Origin: Intestinimonas timonensis
Lineage (GTDB): Bacteria > Bacillota > Clostridia > Oscillospirales > Oscillospiraceae
Length of the DNA stretch: 43,683 nt
NCBI RefSeq assembly: GCF_900626145.1
Contig: NZ_LR130817.1
Location: 80,702 to 124,384 of the forward strand
Direction: 5' to 3'
Shown here: piece by piece, positions 22,509-30,110 of the stretch
Layout of the letters: each line of letters opens with the position of its first letter
Numbering within the stretch: the stretch's first letter is position 1
The notes under the pieces: model-generated
Told to the model about the DNA's origin: nothing
Database searches by the model: none
What the model saw: the letters and a program-made list of their open reading frames with translations, nothing else
Position numbers and translations under genes: made by a program

Positions 22509-23336
22509 TTACCATCTATATCTTCGACGAGGAAAATGTAATTCACGAAGCCCGGCCTCTCTGCAAATAGAAGATAAAACTTTTAATATTTCTTCTCTTG
22601 TAAGGTTAAACCATTCACCAAGTTCACTATCCGAAAAACAATAAAAAACATCTTGCCCCGAACCATATTTTGTATATGCCTTTTCTGCTTCGGCTATCTT
22701 TAACCGCCTGCGGATAGAATTGAGCATATCGGCAATAGTATCAAGCTTTTCACGCCAGGAAGGATTATGAACAGCAGATTTTCCTTCCGCTTGCTTTAAT
22801 ATTGCACCATCCCTTGTACGCAAAACCCCTGTATTTAACGCAACAAGAGTATCCTCAATCGCCTTATCAAAATCCTCCATTCGGCCTTCCTGACTAATAT
22901 CGTCCTGAAATGCAGGGCGATCAAAGCATTGAACAAAAAACTTGATAAGGTCTTTATCTTCTTCAAAAGATTGCGTTGGCGAAACCATTTCTACCTCTAA
23001 GATGGCTAATTCTTCCGCAATTTTTTTCCACCTGAGAAGAACCTCTTTTGTATAACGAGCGGTATCTGTATCTATTAGCTTTGAACAAGATTGACATAGC
23101 CATATCCCATTATCAAAAGACTTTCGTTCTTCGGTTGTCATGCTTTCGTCATATCTGGGGTCACCCTTGGCCGCAGCACAAATATGGGAAGCTACACCGA
23201 TATTTGTAATTTTATCAGGATCTGTATTTGCTCCACAGGTTAGTTTCCGACAGCTCGGATTACTGCATTTTCTACCCACTCGATTTGCAAGTAATTCCTT
23301 CGTAGCCAAGGAAAAATCATCTCTGTTGTTTGCCAT
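22509..23336 (-). CDS. HNH-type nuclease, probable anti-phage cargo
   Basis: The 275-residue protein starts MANNRDDFSLATKELLANRV. Its N-terminal domain has a zinc-bound HNH arrangement: C24-SNPS-C29, the NIGVASH block with H51, PRYDESMTTEER, then NGIWLCQSC with N76, C81 and C84 and the following KLIDTDTARY. I recall this module as an effector nuclease domain fused to various partners in bacterial defence systems. The C-terminal 170 residues (VEMVSPTQSFEEDKDLIKFF onward) show no family I know. ATG 23336 is preferred because ACGAGGTGACACTT precedes it. It diverges from the 23514 gene and interrupts the mobC-relaxase order, so it is cargo. Confidence 0.75.
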   Translation of the reverse strand: MANNRDDFSLATKELLANRVGRKCSNPSCRKLTCGANTDPDKITNIGVASHICAAAKGDPRYDESMTTEERKSFDNGIWLCQSCSKLIDTDTARYTKEVLLRWKKIAEELAILEVEMVSPTQSFEEDKDLIKFFVQCFDRPAFQDDISQEGRMEDFDKAIEDTLVALNTGVLRTRDGAILKQAEGKSAVHNPSWREKLDTIADMLNSIRRRLKIAEAEKAYTKYGSGQDVFYCFSDSELGEWFNLTREEILKVLSSICREAGLRELHFPRRRYRW

Positions 23337-23413
23337 AAGTGTCACCTCGTTTCGTTTAAGAACTATTTTAAGTATAGCACAATAAGTAGATTGTTTCTAT
23401 GGACTCTCCTTAG

Positions 23414-23436
23414 CTTCGAGCCAAGTTGGCCCGAAG
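23414..23436. repeat. ICE palindrome, copy 8
   Basis: CTTCGAGCCAA, G, TTGGCCCGAAG; one arm base differs. It lies in the divergent control region between the HNH and HEPN-like genes. Confidence 0.88.
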
Positions 23437-23445
23437 AATGGATAA

Positions 23446-23474
23446 TTGACGATTTCTGAATTGTGCAGTAAAAT
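23446..23474 (+). promoter_or_regulatory. Promoter of the HEPN-like gene
   Basis: TTGACG and TAAAAT are 17 bp apart. ATAATTGACGATT at 23442 and ATAATTGACAATT at 23481 form a 12-of-13 direct repeat flanking the -10, a possible operator pair. Confidence 0.5.
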
Positions 23475-23513
23475 TTAATTATAATTGACAATTAAAACAG
23501 GGGGGGACTTAAG

Positions 23514-25133
23514 ATGGATAAGAGCTATATTTACCAAGTCCCAATCAGAGAATGGATTGAAAACGATTGGGGTAAAGGAATATTCGTGCCTGTATATGGC
23601 AGCAAAAAGGATGACAAGTGGGATGTATTTTTTCAAAGCTATCTTATTTCAGCAAATGAGGCAGAGGGACAATTAGAAACGGATTCCTATGACATTCATG
23701 GTTCGTTATTGCCCGGAATCACTGTTTATGGCGCATGGGATTCCGGAGAAGCCGTATATCATAAATGGAATAACGATTCTAACATGGAGCCCTTAGTTAT
23801 CAAAAGAGATTATAATGGCTTGGCAAATGATAACATAGAAATTGTTGAAGAATTTAGATTTCTTTTTAACCTTTACTATAATTCACAATCTAAAGAATAC
23901 ATCGACTTGGAGAATGATATTTCTGTTATAAAAATATCTGGCGACAATTTAGTTAGCATACATAAGCGGTATCTCAAAAGCTATCTCGCTGTAAAGAATA
24001 TGGCACTCATCATGCACATTGATAGTCGTTGTGTTGACATTACTGGAGAAAATGTTCCAACAGATGGGATCGCTTATCGTAATGAAGACAATACCATTTT
24101 TTACACAGTGAATACAGGCAGATGCCATACAGGAGTTCGGCAAGAAAGTTTTTCTATTCTATTTGGGAAAAAAGTACTATTTGGATGCGAACTTAAAGAT
24201 TGTAATATTTGGCCTTATAACGAAGAAAAGCATTATATTGATTTTGTTATTGGTGTTGACGATGATGGTAGAGAAATACATCATACTTGTGATCCGAGTA
24301 AATTGAGTAATTATTTTGGTGCAAACCCTACTGCCCCACATTATTTGACTCCTGTATTCTTTGATTCGGCTGTTCTAAATAAGTATTATTCAAAGCCAGA
24401 AATATATAAGGTCGAAGATTGCATTATACGATGTGGTACATTGTGGTCGCTTTATATTGATAATCAAAATACGGGATATGTTTCGGTGTATCTTGGTGAC
24501 TTGGGCAGAGATTTACCAAGCGAACAAGAGCAACACTATTGGCGAGGATTTAACAAAGCACTTGATGCAAAATTAAGTGACACAAAATTCAGAAGAGATT
24601 TTATGTCGTTGCCTACAGACCCACAATCATTAGATTTCATCTTCAAAAATACTTATTTGAAGATCAATCGTCAATTTACTGAAAAAATGGGATGGCCATT
24701 GTTCTTAGAGCTTGATGAACAGGATTTATATAATTTTGAAGGACTGCGTATTCCAATCAATAACTCTATTGTCGAAATGGATATGCTGGTGCTATCATTG
24801 GTTAAAGTAGTGCTGGATTCCTTAAATGAAAAGGAAATTGTAGCACAACTAACGGGTACATACGAAAAGCTGGTCGGGAGCATATCAAAATTAGAGGCAT
24901 GGTTTCAAGAAAAACAGCTTACAGACTATCAAGATCATATTAAGTTCCTGAGAAATTTGCAGGAATTGCGCTCGAGTGGAACAGGGCATAGGAAAGGAAA
25001 AGGTTATCAAAAAATATCAAAAGTATTTGATGTTCAAAAAGAAAATTATGCAGAAACATTTTCTAATATCTTAGAAAACACAATTTCATTCTTAAATTAT
25101 ATAGGAACTCACTTAGAAGAACTAAGCAAGTAA
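23514..25133 (+). CDS. Large protein with a C-terminal HEPN-like motif, probable defence cargo
   Basis: I do not recognise the 539-residue protein as a whole. The N-terminal two thirds are beta-rich by composition (YIYQVPIREWIENDWGKGIF, FGCELKDCNIWPYNEE). The C-terminal third is helical and includes ELRSSGTGHRKGKGY, in which R486 and H492 fit the R-x4-6-H motif of HEPN ribonucleases, between helices as expected. The plan of an N-terminal sensor with C-terminal HEPN domain resembles ApeA-like anti-phage proteins, but this is inference. ATG 23514 follows GGGGGGACTTAAG. It is AT-rich, divergent from an HNH nuclease gene and inserted in the ICE transfer operon. A strong terminator follows it. Confidence 0.6.
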   Translation: MDKSYIYQVPIREWIENDWGKGIFVPVYGSKKDDKWDVFFQSYLISANEAEGQLETDSYDIHGSLLPGITVYGAWDSGEAVYHKWNNDSNMEPLVIKRDYNGLANDNIEIVEEFRFLFNLYYNSQSKEYIDLENDISVIKISGDNLVSIHKRYLKSYLAVKNMALIMHIDSRCVDITGENVPTDGIAYRNEDNTIFYTVNTGRCHTGVRQESFSILFGKKVLFGCELKDCNIWPYNEEKHYIDFVIGVDDDGREIHHTCDPSKLSNYFGANPTAPHYLTPVFFDSAVLNKYYSKPEIYKVEDCIIRCGTLWSLYIDNQNTGYVSVYLGDLGRDLPSEQEQHYWRGFNKALDAKLSDTKFRRDFMSLPTDPQSLDFIFKNTYLKINRQFTEKMGWPLFLELDEQDLYNFEGLRIPINNSIVEMDMLVLSLVKVVLDSLNEKEIVAQLTGTYEKLVGSISKLEAWFQEKQLTDYQDHIKFLRNLQELRSSGTGHRKGKGYQKISKVFDVQKENYAETFSNILENTISFLNYIGTHLEELSK

Positions 25134-25149
25134 CTTTGAAACTCTGTTA

Positions 25150-25185
25150 ATGGGGAAAGCAATTGGATTGCTTTCCCCATTCTAT
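25150..25185 (+). terminator. Terminator after the HEPN-like gene
   Basis: ATGGGGAAAGCAA and TTGCTTTCCCCAT form a perfect 13 bp stem with a TTGGA loop, followed by TCTATTT. Confidence 0.85.
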
Positions 25186-25280
25186 TTGGGACAAGATTCA
25201 CTAACCATCTACAACATTGTTGCCCCTACGCCTGCATGGTAAAATATAGGTAAAAAGATATTTAGAAATGGGCTGAACCT

Positions 25281-25571
25281 ATGAGACTATTATTAAAACT
25301 GATTGCTGCGCCGTTTGTGGTGCTGCTGACTGTCCTTGTGGCCGTCCTGCTGTTCCTGTTCTCCCTGTCCTCCTTCCTCCTGACGGCGGCCTCGGTCATT
25401 ATGGCGCTGCTGAGCGTGGGGCTGTTCTTCATCAGCTACCCGGTGGGCGGCGTCATTTATCTGGTGATTGCGTTCCTGCTTTCCCCCTATGGCTTGCAGG
25501 CGGGTGCCGGAGCTGTTATCACGGGGCTGGACAGTCTGAACCTGTCTTTGCGCCAGTTCATCACAAGCTGA
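25281..25571 (+). CDS. CD1845 family membrane protein
   Basis: The 96-residue protein is almost wholly hydrophobic: LLLKLIAAPFVVLLTVLVAV, LFLFSLSSFLLTAASVIMAL and VGGVIYLVIAFLLSPYG, with a short polar C-terminus LDSLNLSLRQFITS. This matches the CD1845 family of Clostridioides-type ICEs, predicted two- to three-pass inner-membrane proteins of unknown function. It lies just before the relaxase gene as in related elements, with palindrome copy 9 between them. ATG 25281 has GGGCTGAACCT upstream, a weak ribosome site. Confidence 0.82.
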   Translation: MRLLLKLIAAPFVVLLTVLVAVLLFLFSLSSFLLTAASVIMALLSVGLFFISYPVGGVIYLVIAFLLSPYGLQAGAGAVITGLDSLNLSLRQFITS

Positions 25572-25574
25572 CAG

Positions 25575-25597
25575 CTTCGGGCCAACTTGGCTCGAAG
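25575..25597. repeat. ICE palindrome, copy 9
   Basis: CTTCGGGCCAA, C, TTGGCTCGAAG; one arm base differs. It starts 3 bp after the CD1845 stop, in the leader of the relaxase gene. A GGCGGC/GCCGCC hairpin follows at 25612-25631. Confidence 0.88.
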
Positions 25598-25657
25598 TGA
25601 CACGGATTGATGGCGGCTCGGTGGGGCCGCCGTTCTCTATGAAGGGAGGGATTTTCT

Positions 25658-27061
25658 CTGGCAACGACCACCTTACTGCAACGCCATGCCAACGAGGGAG
25701 AAAGCATAGCCGAAGCCATCCGTGACTGTCTGGACTACGGGAAAAATCCCGAAAAGACGGAAAGCGGAAAATACATATCCTCCTATGAATGCGACCCGGC
25801 CACAGTAGCCGCCGAGTTCCTTTTGGCAAAGGCCAGCTACAAGGCCATGACGGGCCGGGAACAAAAGAAGGGCGAGGATGTGCTATGCTATCAGATCCGC
25901 CAGTCCTTCTATCCCGGAGATATCACCCCGGAAGAAGCAAACCGGGTCAGCTATGAGCTGGCTATGCGCTGGACGAAGGGCCGCCATGCGTTCATTGTCA
26001 CGACCCACACGGACAAGGAGCATATTCACTCGCATATCTACTACAATTCCACGACCCTTGACTGTACCAGGAAGTTCCGAAATTTCTGGGGTTCGTCCTT
26101 CGCTCTGCGGCGGCTCTCTGACCGCTTGTGTCTGGAAAACGGATTATCCATTGTGGAAAATCCCAAGCCCCGGAGCAAGGGCAAGTTTCGCAATTACGGG
26201 GAGTGGCTGGCCAGACGTAAAAGGCCGTTGACCTATCAGGACAGACTGCGGGCCGCCATTGATACCGCCCTTGCAAAGAGGCCCGCTGACTTCCCGGAAT
26301 TTCTCTCCCTGATGGAGCAGGCGGGCTATGAGGTCAAGCAGCATCGGGGAACAATCAGCTTTCGGGCTCCCGGTCAGGAGCGGTTTACCCGCCTGCGCTC
26401 TGACACCCTCGGGGACGGCTACGGCGAAACAGATATACGGGCCGCCATATCCGGCTCCCGTCAGCGCCCCGGCCAGTCCCGCCAGAAGGTCAGTCTTGCC
26501 ATTGACATTCAATCCCGGCTCCAAGGGAAAGGCCCCGGCTATGAACGGTGGGCCAAGGTGTTCAATCTCAAACAGATGGCCGCCGCCCTTGCCTACTTGC
26601 AGGACAACGGCCTGACGGACTATGAGCAGTTGGAGCAGAAGGCCACGGCGGCGACCGAGCGGTTTCACAAGCTGTCCGACCAAATCAAAAGCACCGAGGC
26701 AGCCCTCCATACCAACATGGAATTGAAAGCGGCAACGGTGCAGTATGCCAAGACCCGGCCTGTCTTGGAGAAGTACAAGGCCAGCAAATACAGCAAAAAG
26801 TTTCTTGCGGAACATGAGGCGGATATTGAGCTTTACCGGGCGACCTATGCCGACTTCAAGCGCATTTTGGACGGTGGCAAGCTCCCCAAGATGGACGCAC
26901 TCAAAGAGGAAGGCCGCAAGCTGGCCGAGCAGAAAAAGAAGCTCTACGCCGAGTACCGTAAGGCCAAGGCGGATATGCAGGAGGTCACGACCATCAAGGC
27001 CAACATTGACTATCTGCTGGGCTACTCGGAGCCGGGCAGAAAGAAGGAACAGGAGCGTTAG
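25658..27061 (+). CDS. ICE relaxase / mobilization nuclease (MobA/VirD2 type)
   Basis: The relaxase nicks the ICE oriT and pilots the strand. I start it at CTG 25658 because GAAGGGAGGGATTTTCT precedes it and the family N-terminus (ATTTLLQRHANEGESIAEAI) is encoded there. The next ATG (25847) would remove about 60 conserved residues. The 467-residue product contains NRVSYELAMRWTKGRHAFIV and the metal motif THTDKEHIHSHIYYN (H-x-E-H-x-H), then SFALRRLSDRLCLENGLSIV. A coiled-coil C-terminus follows. This is a PF03432-type, MOBP-like relaxase, separate in class from the MOBQ enzyme at 8608. MobC is encoded upstream but now separated by 3.2 kb of cargo. Confidence 0.88.
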   Translation: MATTTLLQRHANEGESIAEAIRDCLDYGKNPEKTESGKYISSYECDPATVAAEFLLAKASYKAMTGREQKKGEDVLCYQIRQSFYPGDITPEEANRVSYELAMRWTKGRHAFIVTTHTDKEHIHSHIYYNSTTLDCTRKFRNFWGSSFALRRLSDRLCLENGLSIVENPKPRSKGKFRNYGEWLARRKRPLTYQDRLRAAIDTALAKRPADFPEFLSLMEQAGYEVKQHRGTISFRAPGQERFTRLRSDTLGDGYGETDIRAAISGSRQRPGQSRQKVSLAIDIQSRLQGKGPGYERWAKVFNLKQMAAALAYLQDNGLTDYEQLEQKATAATERFHKLSDQIKSTEAALHTNMELKAATVQYAKTRPVLEKYKASKYSKKFLAEHEADIELYRATYADFKRILDGGKLPKMDALKEEGRKLAEQKKKLYAEYRKAKADMQEVTTIKANIDYLLGYSEPGRKKEQER

Positions 27062-27097
27062 GGACTGTGACGCATAAGGAGCGAAGCGACGCTACAA

Positions 27098-27120
27098 CTT
27101 CGGGCCAAGTTGGCCCGAAG
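27098..27120. repeat. ICE palindrome, copy 10
   Basis: Perfect copy: CTTCGGGCCAA, G, TTGGCCCGAAG, 37 bp after the relaxase stop and directly before the hairpin cluster. Confidence 0.92.
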
Positions 27121-27240
27121 CGCCGGGTTTGGGGAGGCTCCCCAACAAGCAGATTTTCACAGGCTGGCCGTAAGGCCGGGCTTGTGAAAATGGCTTCTGT
27201 GGCCACAGAAGCATTGCTTGCCATTTAGCGGCACCCCGGA
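27121..27240. other. oriT: Hairpin cluster, candidate ICE oriT
   Basis: Three inverted repeats follow the relaxase gene: TTGGGGA/TCCCCAA (27129-27145), ATTTTCACA/TGTGAAAAT with an inner GGCC/GGCC stem (27153-27191), and the uninterrupted 20 bp palindrome GCTTCTGTGGCCACAGAAGC (27193-27212). Stacked inverted repeats next to a relaxase gene are usual for origins of transfer. No nic-site consensus was recognised, so this is inference from structure and place. Confidence 0.45.
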
Positions 27241-27274
27241 AAAGCCCGCAAAAATGAGAAAACGAAGGCCCTCG

Positions 27275-27637
27275 TTACTTGACCTCCGTTTCTCTGGCTT
27301 TTTGTAGTCCTTCCGCTGTGGCCTCCATGACCGTCAATTCCTTTTCGTCCATTGTATTGAGCAATCTGTCAATATGCTGGCGGCAGTCGCTTTCGCCGTT
27401 CTGCCTGTCAGGATAAAAGAACTGGTCTACGGAAATGTCCAACAGGGTGACGATTTGGTAAAAGGTGTTCAGGCTCGGATGCTGGCCTCGGTTCTCAAAA
27501 TACATGATGGAACGAGGGGTACGGTCTACAAGCTGTGCAAGATATTCCTGCGTCCAGCCTTTCGCCTCTCTTTTGCGCTTGATCTCCCGGCCTAATGCGT
27601 GGAAGTCAAGCCGTCTGGTGTCTTGGTACATTCTCAT
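27275..27637 (-). CDS. XRE-family regulator of the ICE
   Basis: The 120-residue protein has a clear helix-turn-helix at about 12-70: LGREIKRKREAKGWTQEYLA, DRTPRSIMYFENRGQHPSLN, TFYQIVTLLDISVDQFFYPD. A helical C-terminus (HIDRLLNTMDEKELTVMEAT) follows. This is a cI/Cro-like repressor type found near ICE recombination and transfer genes. It is transcribed opposite to the relaxase and WYL genes; its stop lies just past the oriT-like cluster. A possible job is to repress transfer, recombinase or both, perhaps through the ICE palindrome; none of this is shown directly. Confidence 0.82.
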   Translation of the reverse strand: MRMYQDTRRLDFHALGREIKRKREAKGWTQEYLAQLVDRTPRSIMYFENRGQHPSLNTFYQIVTLLDISVDQFFYPDRQNGESDCRQHIDRLLNTMDEKELTVMEATAEGLQKARETEVK

Positions 27638-27738
27638 ATCACTCCTATATTATTCTACATTTCGGGTTAGATTATGAGAACGAAATATAATTTTATTTCA
27701 AAGTAGCATTTTGTTTCATCATCTTATTGGCTTTGTAA

Positions 27739-27772
27739 TTGCAACCTACTGTACTTGCCTATATAATAGGCA
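27739..27772 (+). promoter_or_regulatory. Promoter with operator-like palindrome for the WYL gene
   Basis: TTGCAA and TATAAT (27762-27767) are 17 bp apart. The -10 lies within the perfect inverted repeat TGCCTAT-ATA-ATAGGCA (27756-27772), a layout typical of repression or autoregulation. Confidence 0.65.
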
Positions 27773-27808
27773 TAAGGTCTAAGCAAATCCATTGAAGGGA
27801 ATGATATT

Positions 27809-28735
27809 ATGAGATTATATAGATTGTTACATTTAATGAACATCCTTGCAAATAATGAAAAGACCACAATAAAGTATTTGTCAGAAAAATTAGAGGTATC
27901 CAGACGCACCATATACCGTGATTTAGAGGACATTTCAATGGCTGGTTTTCCCATTGTCTCAACTCCGGGATATGGTGGAGGTATAAGTATAGTAGAGGGG
28001 TATAGGTTCGACAAAAATCTACTATCGTCAGAGGATTGGGAGCAAATTTTAATTGGGCTCAATGCAATTAAGACGATGGGCGATAATGAAAAGATTGAAT
28101 ATTTGATTGGGAGAATTGCACCTAAAGATATTCAGACTATAAATGAACAAAGTGATATAATGATTGATTTATCTCAATGGTATGATGATGATGCACAAGA
28201 GTTATTTGTAGATATTCGTAGTGCCATCAACAACAGGCAGTTACTTTCTATTGATTACCAAACAAAATCATCATCGACGCATAGGGAAATTGAGCCTTAC
28301 AAATTGATTTTCAAAGAACGGGATTGGTATTTGTACGCATTTTGTCGGTTGAGAAATGAGTTCCGACTATTCAAAGTTAATCGCATTTCTTCGTATAAAT
28401 TGATAAATACTTACTTTATTCCGCAAAAGATAACCCTCCCATCCTTTGAAGGATTGGTAGAAAGGCAAATCTTTCAAAAGGCGGCAAAAAACAAGTACCA
28501 TGTAATACTTGAGTTTGATTTTCAAGACAAAGAATTTTTAATACAAACTTTGGGAGCTCTCAACTTCAAAACAACAGAAAACAAAGGTGTTATTGATTTC
28601 CAAACGACCAACATCGAATATACAGCAAACCTAATACTTAGCTTACAAGATAAAGTAAAAGTAATAAGTCCACCAGAGCTATACGAGAGAGTTTTATCAA
28701 CTATATGCAAAATGAAAATGTTATATGAAAGGTGA
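27809..28735 (+). CDS. YafY/PafC-type WYL-domain transcriptional regulator
   Basis: The 308-residue protein has an N-terminal winged helix (LLHLMNILANNEKTTIKYLS, EKLEVSRRTIYRDLEDISMA) and a GGGISI turn. A WYL ligand-sensing domain lies at about 140-215, with SIDYQTK, REIEPYKLIFKERDWYLYAF and FRLFKVNRI. The C-terminal WCX-like region ends in LSLQDKVKVISPPELYERVL. WYL regulators often bind nucleic acids or nucleotide ligands and control stress or defence genes. It overlaps the region preceding the DUF3795 gene, probably its operon partner and target. The gene is AT-rich compared with the ICE transfer genes, so it may be cargo. Confidence 0.85.
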   Translation: MRLYRLLHLMNILANNEKTTIKYLSEKLEVSRRTIYRDLEDISMAGFPIVSTPGYGGGISIVEGYRFDKNLLSSEDWEQILIGLNAIKTMGDNEKIEYLIGRIAPKDIQTINEQSDIMIDLSQWYDDDAQELFVDIRSAINNRQLLSIDYQTKSSSTHREIEPYKLIFKERDWYLYAFCRLRNEFRLFKVNRISSYKLINTYFIPQKITLPSFEGLVERQIFQKAAKNKYHVILEFDFQDKEFLIQTLGALNFKTTENKGVIDFQTTNIEYTANLILSLQDKVKVISPPELYERVLSTICKMKMLYER

Positions 28736-28790
28736 CATACTGATGGCACCTTCCTTGCACTATGATATAGACAAAGGAGGGGAAAGCCTA

Positions 28791-29207
28791 ATGAAAATGC
28801 CTATGAAAATTGATACTGAAATGTTTGCTCCGTGCGGTATGAACTGCATGGTTTGCTATAAGCACTGTTATACTAAGAAAACAAAACAACCTTGCGGAGG
28901 ATGTATGGTTGAAAGTAAAGGTAAGCCAGAACATTGCCGTAAGTGCAAAATTAAGGACTGCGTTCAATCCAAAGGAATAACATACTGCTATGAATGTAAT
29001 GAGTTTCCTTGCAAACTAATAAAAAACCTTGAAAGAAGTTATAAAAAGCGGTATGGCGTAAGTCTGGTAGAAAATAGTCAGATTGTTAAAGAAAATGATA
29101 TTCCATTTCTACTGAAAATTCATAGCCAAAAATATTGTTGTCCTAAATGTGGAGGTACTATCTCTATACATGATAAAGTGTGTAGTGATTGCCAGAAGCC
29201 CGTATAG
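28791..29207 (+). CDS. DUF3795 zinc-ribbon protein
   Basis: The 138-residue protein has the DUF3795 cysteine pattern: FAPCGMNCMVCYKHCY, PCGGCMVESKG, HCRKCKIKDC and CYECNEFPCKL. A separate zinc ribbon at the C-terminus reads YCCPKCGGTISIHDKVCSDC. The many paired cysteines suggest several metal sites; function of the family is unknown. I choose ATG 28791, which follows AAAGGAGGGG with 9 nt spacing; two earlier ATG codons (28725, 28743) lack a good site. It lies directly after the WYL regulator and is probably controlled by it. Confidence 0.78.
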   Translation: MKMPMKIDTEMFAPCGMNCMVCYKHCYTKKTKQPCGGCMVESKGKPEHCRKCKIKDCVQSKGITYCYECNEFPCKLIKNLERSYKKRYGVSLVENSQIVKENDIPFLLKIHSQKYCCPKCGGTISIHDKVCSDCQKPV

Positions 29208-29295
29208 CTAAACAATACCGAAGGAACGGAAATAAAAAAAACCGTTGTTTCGGCGGCTGGGTATCTGTGCGCCTAAACAAAATACAAGTAGCCTT

Positions 29296-29335
29296 ACGGC
29301 GGTTTTGAGAAATTTCAAGCCGCCGTTTTCTTTTT
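29296..29335 (+). terminator. Terminator after DUF3795 gene
   Basis: ACGGCGG...CCGCCGT with inner TTTTGA/TTTCAA pairing and a T-rich tail. Confidence 0.8.
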
Positions 29336-29378
29336 CAAAAATTGAAATCTGGGGGGTGTATTAAAGTTACCCTTTTTT

Positions 29379-29427
29379 AAGGATACGGCGGTGTCCGGGA
29401 GGTATTGCCGTGTCCTTATTTATTTTT
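29379..29427 (+). terminator. Second terminator-like hairpin
   Basis: Eleven base-pair stem AAGGATACGGC/GCCGTGTCCTT with one G-U pair, followed by ATTTATTTTT. Confidence 0.65.
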
Positions 29428-29535
29428 CACAGTCCCCATGACCTTTACCAGCTAAAAAAAGCGTAGCTCCCCCTCCGGGACAGTCCGGCCATGTAGGTAC
29501 AAAATATCAGTACAATGTAGATAATGTAGTTTCGT

Positions 29536-29575
29536 GCGTCCGAGCGGCTTTGTGCCGCCCGGGCGTTTTTCTTTT
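29536..29575 (+). terminator. Third terminator-like hairpin, upstream of the sigma-like gene
   Basis: GCGGC/GCCGC core extended by GU and one mismatch, then GCGTTTTTCTTTT. Since it precedes a gene rather than ending one, attenuation is possible. Confidence 0.55.
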
Positions 29576-29587
29576 CCGGTGGGGTCG

Positions 29588-29610
29588 CCTCGGGTCAACT
29601 TGGCCCGAAG
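29588..29610. repeat. ICE palindrome, copy 11
   Basis: CCTCGGGTCAA, C, TTGGCCCGAAG, 78 bp before the sigma-like gene. Confidence 0.88.
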
Positions 29611-29687
29611 TCCAGCCCCGGTGTCGCTCCCCTCCGGCCTTCGTTTCGGTCACTCGTCAACACCCAACACCGAAACGGAGGTACACA

Positions 29688-30110
29688 ATGAAGGAAATCA
29701 ATTTGCGGGATTTTTACCCGTGGTATAAAGAGAATGTCATTATCGAAGTCACAGAAGAAGTTGCGGAAGAACTGCTGGCGGGCCAGCGGTTCATTAAGGC
29801 CAGCCGCCGCCGTGTCTACCGTAATAAGGCGCATTATTCTCTGGATGCCGAGGATGGTATCGAGTATTCCGCCTGCTTCTCTAACCCCTCCCCGCAAGAG
29901 CTGATCGAGCGCATGGAGCGGTTTGAATATCTCTGCCACGCTCTGAACAGTCTGCCAGACGCACAGGGCCAACGGGTCTTTGAGCACTATCTGCTGGGCC
30001 ACTCGGTCAAGGCGATTGCCGCCGCCGAAGGGGTGACGGAACAGGCCATTACCGCCGCTATCCGCCGGGGCTTGGAGAACATGAAAAAATATTTGAAAAA
30101 TGTTCTGTGA
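29688..30110 (+). CDS. Sigma-70-like HTH protein of the ICE
   Basis: The 140-residue protein starts MKEINLRDFYPWYKENVIIE, has an RRRVYRNKAHYSLDAEDGIE stretch typical of the ICE sigma-like family, and ends with a sigma region 4 helix-turn-helix. That end reads LPDAQGQRVFEHYLLGHSVK then AAAEGVTEQAITAAIRRGLE. Region 2 seems absent, so it is not a full sigma factor but a DNA-binding regulator of the same fold, as in Tn916 and Tn1549-like elements. ATG 29688 follows CGGAGGTACACA. Position just before the recombinase cluster suggests control of excision genes. Confidence 0.8.
   Translation: MKEINLRDFYPWYKENVIIEVTEEVAEELLAGQRFIKASRRRVYRNKAHYSLDAEDGIEYSACFSNPSPQELIERMERFEYLCHALNSLPDAQGQRVFEHYLLGHSVKAIAAAEGVTEQAITAAIRRGLENMKKYLKNVL

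Larger units (their letters stand above)
29208..29687. other. 480 bp region with three terminator-like hairpins
   Basis: No gene. Hairpins: ACGGCGG/CCGCCGT at 29296-29326 then TTTTCTTTTT; AAGGATACGGC/GCCGTGTCCTT at 29379-29417 then ATTTATTTTT; and CGTCCGAGCGGC with GCCGCCCGGGCG at about 29536-29564 then TTTTTCTTTT. Palindrome copy 11 follows at 29588. ATGTAGATAATGTAG at 29513 contains TATAAT-like sequence that could be a promoter for the sigma-like gene. Confidence 0.5.
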
